From Spinacia oleracea (Eukaryota; Streptophyta; Magnoliopsida; Caryophyllales; Amaranthaceae): a stretch of 64,000 nucleotides of DNA. The position numbers were made by a program, and so were the translations under genes. The notes below the pieces were generated by a model, which was not told the DNA's origin, did no database searches, and saw only the letters and a program-made list of their open reading frames with translations. The stretch's first letter is position 1. Each line of letters starts with the position of its first letter. Shown one piece after another: positions 57,822 to 64,000 of this stretch. Location: the NCBI RefSeq assembly GCF_020520425.1, contig NC_079491.1, positions 43,390,027 through 43,454,026 of the forward strand, written 5' to 3'.

Positions 57822-60191
57822 GTTTGGTATTCAGAGCCAAGGTTCTGGACCATAAGTGCTAAAACTTACGGGTTTTGCACGAAATAAAATTCATTAGGCT
57901 TTAAGCAAGAATTTTAAGGAATAAGTTAAAAAGAATATTTTAAAATCAATTCAAGTTAAAATGGAATGAGTGTGAGTGTAGGAACGGGATTAAAGGGATT
58001 TATTCTCCTGTTATTTATGTTTTCCTGATTGAATATATTATGCGAAATATCGATTGTCGAGGACATTAACGATGCCATGAACGAAGCTCACAACAAGCGC
58101 AACATTCACGATGGCGCCAACATTAGTATTATTTCAATTTATCTCTCTCGCTTTGGATCCGAACTTCCCATGTTTTCATGTTTATCATGTTATGAGTTTC
58201 CTACCCTAGACAGACTAGGCAAAGTTTAAGCATTACTGTTTTCTTGAAAGAAGTTAAGTTAAAGCACGATGCGAACACAAAGATTTTGTGGATATGAATT
58301 GTTTTGAGGAATCTTTATGGTTATGGAATCTTTAAGGATAGTATAAATGTTTAAGTATCAAACGAGCATAAGGTTGTATTTCACGAGTGGTGGATCACTA
58401 ATTAAGTTAAGGTTATTATAGGTTTATAGTGTTCAAATTATGAATGAAATTGATTCTAGGGTTACCTTCCCGTGTTATCCATGATAATTATTTTGGTGTA
58501 TAAGTACAAAAGTCTAGTATCTAAAAGATGATTGATATGCCTCTATTAAGGAAGCTAAGAAGTTATACATAAATGTTATGAACCACATGAGTTAGGGTAG
58601 AAGACCCGTTTTAGTTGACATATGAATAAGATTTTGAGGATTTTATCAAAAGGAGTTATCAGGAATTAGTATATCAAAAGATTGAATAATAGAGTATCGA
58701 AAGAGCATGAGTTTGTATTTCGTAAGTGGCGAATCAACAATTAAATCGAGGTTTAAAACATTGAAGTTACGATTGAAATCGATTCTTAGATTACCATTCC
58801 GCATAATTTATAAGGATTGTTTTTTTATGTATTTATCTGAAAGGATGCTTGATAATCTCCATAAAGAAAGCTAAGAGAGATAATTTAAGGTTTGCAAAAT
58901 GTTATGGGAAAACATGTTTTGTGGTGATCGAAAAGACGAAATTGAGTTTGCATTTAATGTTTTGAGGATTCTACCATAATGAGTTATCAAGAATTAGTAT
59001 GTGTATCAGGTTGATGATATCAATGAATGTTATGAAATTCGAAATGAGTTATGAATGATTGAGGAATGCAATGAAATTGAGAATAGGAAATCGACAAAAC
59101 GACATGTCTATAAAACCAGGTAGTCTGAACTAAGTTTTCTGGAAGATAGATTGTTTCTGATAAAGGCACATTTGATGACTTAGCATTATCCGCAAAATAC
59201 GAGGGTTGTCTACCTGAAATACTAAGAATAAGTAACGATCGAAGTCGTATGTCCAACGATGTATTTTCTATCACGTGATTGACTCGAACCCCTGCAACGA
59301 ACGTAGTCAACGAAGTTATTCAACGTAGAAGAAAAGAGCGGAGATCGAAATCAAAACGAATCGAATAAAGAAAGTCAACGACAAGATTCCTGCAGCAAAG
59401 AAGCTCAAGAGCAAACGAAAACGCAACATCTCCAGATAGCCGCCTAAGAACAATATAATGTACGAATCACGAGGTTTTATGTAAACGTGTTATGAATCAA
59501 CCATGCTCGTGTGTTAGATCGAATGATTATGAATGTTATGCTTATGTTGAATGTGAAAATTTTCAAATAAAGAATTATGTGTTTATAATATGCTTAATGG
59601 ATTATGTTTATGCTGACATGATTGTATTGGTAATAACTAATCGTTACATGGAAGCCGTTACGATGGAAGTTCTCCTCAACTCAGAGTACGAGATTGTTAT
59701 AATAAATTTTGGCTATTAAAATTGTTAGATAAATATTTATTTTCATTATATATCTTCAAAATTATAATTTTGCATTAAAAATTACTATTTTTAGTGGAAA
59801 ATATTTTCAAACGGGATCTCACAAAGAAAAATGGGAGCCTAGTCTATGCTAACAATTTTGCCCCTTTTTATGTTCTTTGCTCCTTGATCCTATTTTATGA
59901 AGTAAAGTAGAGATACAAAAGACGACGGCGGAATATAATTGACCTTAATGACGATTAAGATCAACATATAATTTTGCCCCTTTTGTATTCTTTACTCTTC
60001 GATTCTAGGTCTCGAGTTGAAGCGGAGTCATTAAAGAAGATGGCGGAATGAAGACTAGACATTGTCGGAATTGGAATGAAATTGTGAGATCTTGGTTTTA
60101 AAATAACATATCGTACTTTTATTCAAATATTTTCGACTTTCAACAATCAATTCAAGTTTCGAGGACGAAACTTTTTCTAAGGGGGTAAGAA
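57822..60191 (+). mobile_element. Internal region of the non-coding gypsy-type element
   Basis: The primer-binding site TGGTATTCAGAGCC (57825-57838), initiator tRNA-Met type with one extra T, follows the 5' LTR directly. The 2.37-kb interior has no gag or pol frame (nothing over about 100 codons). It closes with TCGAGGACGAAACTTTTTCT and a polypurine tract AAGGGGGTAAGAA before the 3' LTR at 60192. The layout is that of a large retrotransposon derivative that would need proteins in trans. Confidence 0.8.
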
Positions 60192-60847
60192 TGTAATACC
60201 CCGAAATTTTTAAACTCGATTTATTAAAATTAATAATATTTTATTAACGTAATTTCGTTTTAATTATTAGAAATAATTTAAAATTTTCATTATTTTAAAC
60301 GTTTTTACGATTTATTTTAAACGATAAATTTATAAACGAAAATTTATTTATTTTTCGTTAACGATATTTTTATAAAGAATTATTTTAGCTTAACATTTCT
60401 ATTTTTAGTAGTTTCCAAAAATGGCAACCCAATTTCTGAATTTATTCCAACTGTGTAAAATTACAAAAATGCCCTTAGAAAATCAAAAATTCCATTTTTC
60501 CTCTTCTCTTTGCTCTCCACGTACATTGCAAGAATGAAGAAAATTCTTCATTCCTCTCCTTCCCTCAATTCAGTCTTGATTCATGCCTTGCTCCTCAAGG
60601 ATTTCAACTTCTCTTTCACTCTTCTTGACTATACAAATCAGTCTTAATTCCAATTGGAATTCAACATCAGAAAATCAAAACCAAAACCAAATTCAAGTTT
60701 TCATTCCCTTCTCTGCTTCGAACCACCACCACCATCGGTGGCTGCCGCCACCAAAACCACCTTCAATCACCACTACCCCTGCTGCCTAGCACCACCTCGA
60801 TCAGCCACCACCGTCGCAGCCACCCCTTATTTCCCTCCTCTCCTCGC
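60192..60847 (+). mobile_element. 3' LTR of the gypsy-type element, interrupted
   Basis: Nearly identical to 55233-55890; only a few differences are visible (for example an A for G near 60468 and a G for C near 60803). It breaks off at 60847 where a minus-strand copia-like element is inserted. Confidence 0.85.
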
Positions 60848-62263
60848 TGTTAGGTTATGATACATATGACATTACATAGATCATGCGGAAACAACCATTA
60901 ACCCAGGACAACATATTATTTACACATAATCATATAGCATAATTTAGATGCATACTCTTTGTTGCGTGCCCTCCCTAGCTGCGCCCGAACCGAACAAGAA
61001 CAAGTCTTTAGGACTCCAAGTGTCGTCCCTCCGTAGATAGTCCACAGTACGTCCGGATCCGCCTTAAGATTGACCAACTAGAATCGCCCTTAAGGTACTA
61101 GAATTTTCGGCACTTTTGAGCAAGATGTGTGGCTGAATTTTTCTCTCAAAAACTCACTTTGAATACTTTGAAACTCGTCATAAATTGTGAGCCCTAGCCT
61201 CATATTTATAGGGGTATGGAAAGGGAATCGAAATCCTATTCAGATACAAATTAATTAAACCTAGAATCCTACAAGAACTCTAATTTAATTAATTTATCAA
61301 ATAGAATTAGGAATTTAATCATTAACCGAACTCTGCATGTTTTAGGAAACGTGCACGAACACAAACACTTGCACACACACGCACGGCAGCCACGATGGGC
61401 CCCCATTCGTGCGCGCGAGCAGCAGCCCACGCAGCGCCCGCGCGCGCTGCGCGCTGCGCGCTGCGCGTGCTGTGCGCGCTGTGCGCGCTGCGCAGCCTGC
61501 TGGGCCTGGCCTTGCGCTGGGCCTGGCGTGGCTGTTTGTGCGGCGCGCTTGGCTTGCTGGGCGATGGCCTGGCTTCGTGCTGGGCCTCGTCCGGCAGGCC
61601 TCGTCCGATGCTTATTCGTACGATGCGCTTCCGATTAAATTTTCCGATTCCGGAATTCATTTCCGATACGAACAATATTTAATATTTCCGATTCCGGAAT
61701 TAATTTCCGTTTCGAACAAATATTTAATATTTCCGTTTCCGGAATTATTTTCCGATTCCGGTAATATTTCCGATTCTGACAATATTTCCGTTTCCGGCAA
61801 TATTTCCGATTCCGGCAATATTTCCATTTCCGATAATATTTTCCGATACGTACCATGTTTCCGTTTCCGGCAACATCTACGACTTGGATAATATTTATTT
61901 TTCCGATACGATCCATATTTCCGTTTCCGGCAATATCATCGTTTCCGGAGTATTCATTTCTTGCCTGTGACGACCTTAGCTCCCACTGAAACCAAGATCC
62001 GTCGGTTCCGAATATTCATAGATGGAGTATTTAATGCCATTAAACACTTGATCCGTTTACGTACTATTTGTGTGACCCTACGGGTTCAGTCAAGAGTAAG
62101 CTGTGGATTAATATCATTAATTCCACTTGAACTGAAGCGGCCTCTAGCTAGGCATTCAGCTCACTTGATCTCACTGAATTATTAACTTGTTAATTAATAC
62201 TGAACCGCATTTATTAGACTTAACATAGAATGCATACTTGGACCAAGGGCATTATTTCCTTCA
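60848..62263 (-). mobile_element. 3' LTR (1.4 kb) of a copia-like element
   Basis: On the minus strand it runs from TGAAGGAAATAATGCCCTTG (62263) to ATCATAACCTAACA (60848), with TG/CA ends. The bases just outside (62264-62280) read as the polypurine tract AGGGACAAGTGGGAGAC on the minus strand, so this is the 3' LTR. Inside are a GC-rich GCGCGCTGCGC tract (61395-61600) and TTCCG-based repeats (61630-61950). Alanine/arginine-rich frames in the GC tract are compositional artefacts. Related fragments occur at 3993-4230, 14314-15228 and 15886-16618. Confidence 0.75.
61630..61950. repeat. TTCCG-based degenerate repeat within the LTR
   Basis: Many variants of AATATTTCCGATTCCGG at 15-20 bp spacing. 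The same repeat, inverted, marks LTR A at 14370-14480. Confidence 0.85.
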
Positions 62264-64000
62264 GTCTCCCACTTGTCCTTAGGGACAAGTGTGCATTTCC
62301 TAATTCCTTTGTCGCTCGATGCTTGCTCTTGAACATAAGGTAAGAGTTGTCATCCTTATTACGTCCAGAGGTGTTCCTCGGTTTCAGAGTTCAACTGATC
62401 AAATAAACAGATAATCATAGCCTATGATTCATCCGAGCACGGCCATGCATTTCACAGTTTCTAGCTCTCCGAGTGGCCTTGTACAACTTTTAAGCATCTC
62501 ATCCCGATTTATGGGAGGACAATCCCAATCTTGCGATCTTGAGATTAGACTTCGTTTGATAGGTGATTACCTGAGCGTTGCCTTTATAGCCTCCTTTTAC
62601 GGTGCGACGGTTGGTCAACGTCAAAGCAACCAGTTCTCAAACAAGTAATCTCAAATCACTCAGGTATTGAGGATTTAGTGTCTAATAATTTAATGAAATT
62701 TACTCATGACAGATTTTCATCTCTTACAGTAAAGTTTCATAGGTCTTGTCCGATACTAGTCTTCCCAAAGTAAGTATCTATGCAAATGATTATGACATTG
62801 CCATGTCCACATAGTTCAAGAAACAGAACTATTAGTCATCTTGCATTCTAGTCGTCTAACGTTTTCTATGCGTCCAATTTTATAGAAAACTCCGACTAGG
62901 GACCATTTTCAACCTTTGACATTCAAGTTCACTTGATAGACATTTCTTAGTCACAGGACTGGTCCTGACAGTCTATCTTGAATATATCGTCAAATTGAAG
63001 GGACTCATCATTTAATACTAAACCAAGATTAAATGGAATATGAAAACACATTTCATATATGATAAATGTTCAACTCCAATGTTTTACAACCATGGGCCTC
63101 AAACCCATTTTCTAAAACAATTCATGGAATTCAAAGCTATGCTTGATTTCCAGTGCGACAATGTGAGTGTTGCTTCTCACTTGTTGCATAGGTTTAGTTA
63201 TCATGCTTTGCCAATCTTAACATCCTTTTCATCGAATGTTCTTTGAGATATGATGATAAGATCTTTTCGAGTTTGTTTATTTTGTGATCTAGTCTTTCTT
63301 ACTACATTAGTGGTTCTACGCATTTTGCAATGAAGAACCATTAAGTTAGCAGACGTTTTTCTTGCTTCAAGAGTGGTTCCACGCATTTTTCAATGAAGAA
63401 CCATCAAGCCAGCAGATAGGTGATCTACCCAAGTTCAGTGAAGAACTTTAAACAACCCTGTTTTATTGCTTCTTAGGCAATAATTACTTTTACTTCAACT
63501 GTATAGGTTGCTAGTGATGCTTTTTTTGGATTTACCTATCCAAGCAGTTCATAGATATGTGGAAGACTCTCCAACTATATCTTAGAACATAGAAATTAAT
63601 ATTTTAATTTCCCACGCAACAACTCATGGTCTCCAATCCATGTTGCCATTTCAAAACACGATGCTCTATAGCTCGTCCTTATCAATGGTTAACTCCAAAG
63701 GGTCTTGTTTGATCCTTTGCCAGTGTTTATGCGTGTAGCATCAATATTTAGCGTATCTTTATTTCCTTGAATCAAGAACTATTCCTATGTACCTTTTCAA
63801 GTACCATAAGTATTCTTGATCTCAATCTAGTTGATCTTCACTTAGATCAATAGAGATTGGTATATGTTCGTCATGCCTAAAGTCATACGATACGTTTTTG
63901 GCGATCCTCATATTATATCATACATGATAAATTCTTTTGCAGAATAATTCCCAATTGAATTCTATTCATGTAACTTTAGCTCATTCAATTTTAGTAGATA
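62264..64000 (-). mobile_element. Internal 3' region of the copia-like element, running off the window
   Basis: No open frame longer than about 75 codons in 1.7 kb next to the 3' LTR. The outer 850 bp matches the plus-strand remnant at 3200-3990. Repeated pieces such as CACGCATTTTKCAATGAAGA (63317 and 63381) are visible. Either a long non-coding 3' region or an element without coding capacity; the rest lies outside the window. Confidence 0.55.

Noticed and set aside
61322..61891. Overlapping Ala/Arg-rich frames on both strands
   Set aside because: They arise from the GCGCGCTGCGC tract and TTCCG repeats of the copia-like LTR; open frames on both strands over the same GC-rich DNA are expected by composition.

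Overview
The window is plant nuclear DNA, almost certainly from a eudicot. Genes have GT-AG introns, the intergenic DNA is AT-rich, and Stowaway-like MITEs (CTCCCTCCGT ends, TA target duplications), plant L1 LINEs, Helitrons and LTR retrotransposons are dense. Repeat style and the frequent 'acggagta' motif are compatible with Caryophyllales (Amaranthaceae), but that is a weak inference.

Five protein-coding genes look intact. (1) At 201-2332 (+) is the 3' part of a multi-pass membrane protein gene that starts left of the window. (2) At 37366-46563 (+) is a six-exon, 480-residue DUF616 protein of the TOD1/MUCI70 type. (3-5) Three intronless dirigent-domain genes form a cluster at 49011-49565 (+), 51499-52059 (-) and 53345-53917 (-).

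The rest is a nested transposon landscape. From about 3.2 to 24.3 kb, pieces of copia-like LTRs are interrupted by Helitrons. One apparent 10.1-kb Helitron (4231-14313, minus strand) lies between an A and a T of an LTR and carries exon fragments of several host genes, all in its own sense orientation: a WD-repeat-like 5' region, an SF3a60 exon and a TOM1-like exon. A second LTR fragment is split by a tandem-LTR TRIM (15283-15880) and by a stack of Helitrons (16619-22102). A third Helitron (28939-29882) sits in a LINE reading frame, and removing it restores the frame exactly. A 929-bp inverted-ended element filled with about 11 tandem repeats (22778-23706) lies inside a copia-like LTR.

From 26.4 to 37.25 kb are two same-family L1 LINEs in the same orientation, with a 1.78-kb MULE-like element (31063-32842, 9-bp target duplication) between them. 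The second LINE's A-tail ends about 115 bp before the DUF616 start codon. The DUF616 introns hold several MITEs and a gypsy fragment.

From 55.2 kb to the end lies a non-coding gypsy-type element with 2.6-kb LTRs. Its 3' LTR is interrupted by a minus-strand copia-like element that runs off the window. No cellular pathway links the intact genes. The dirigent trio is a local family expansion, and the other two genes are unrelated neighbours.
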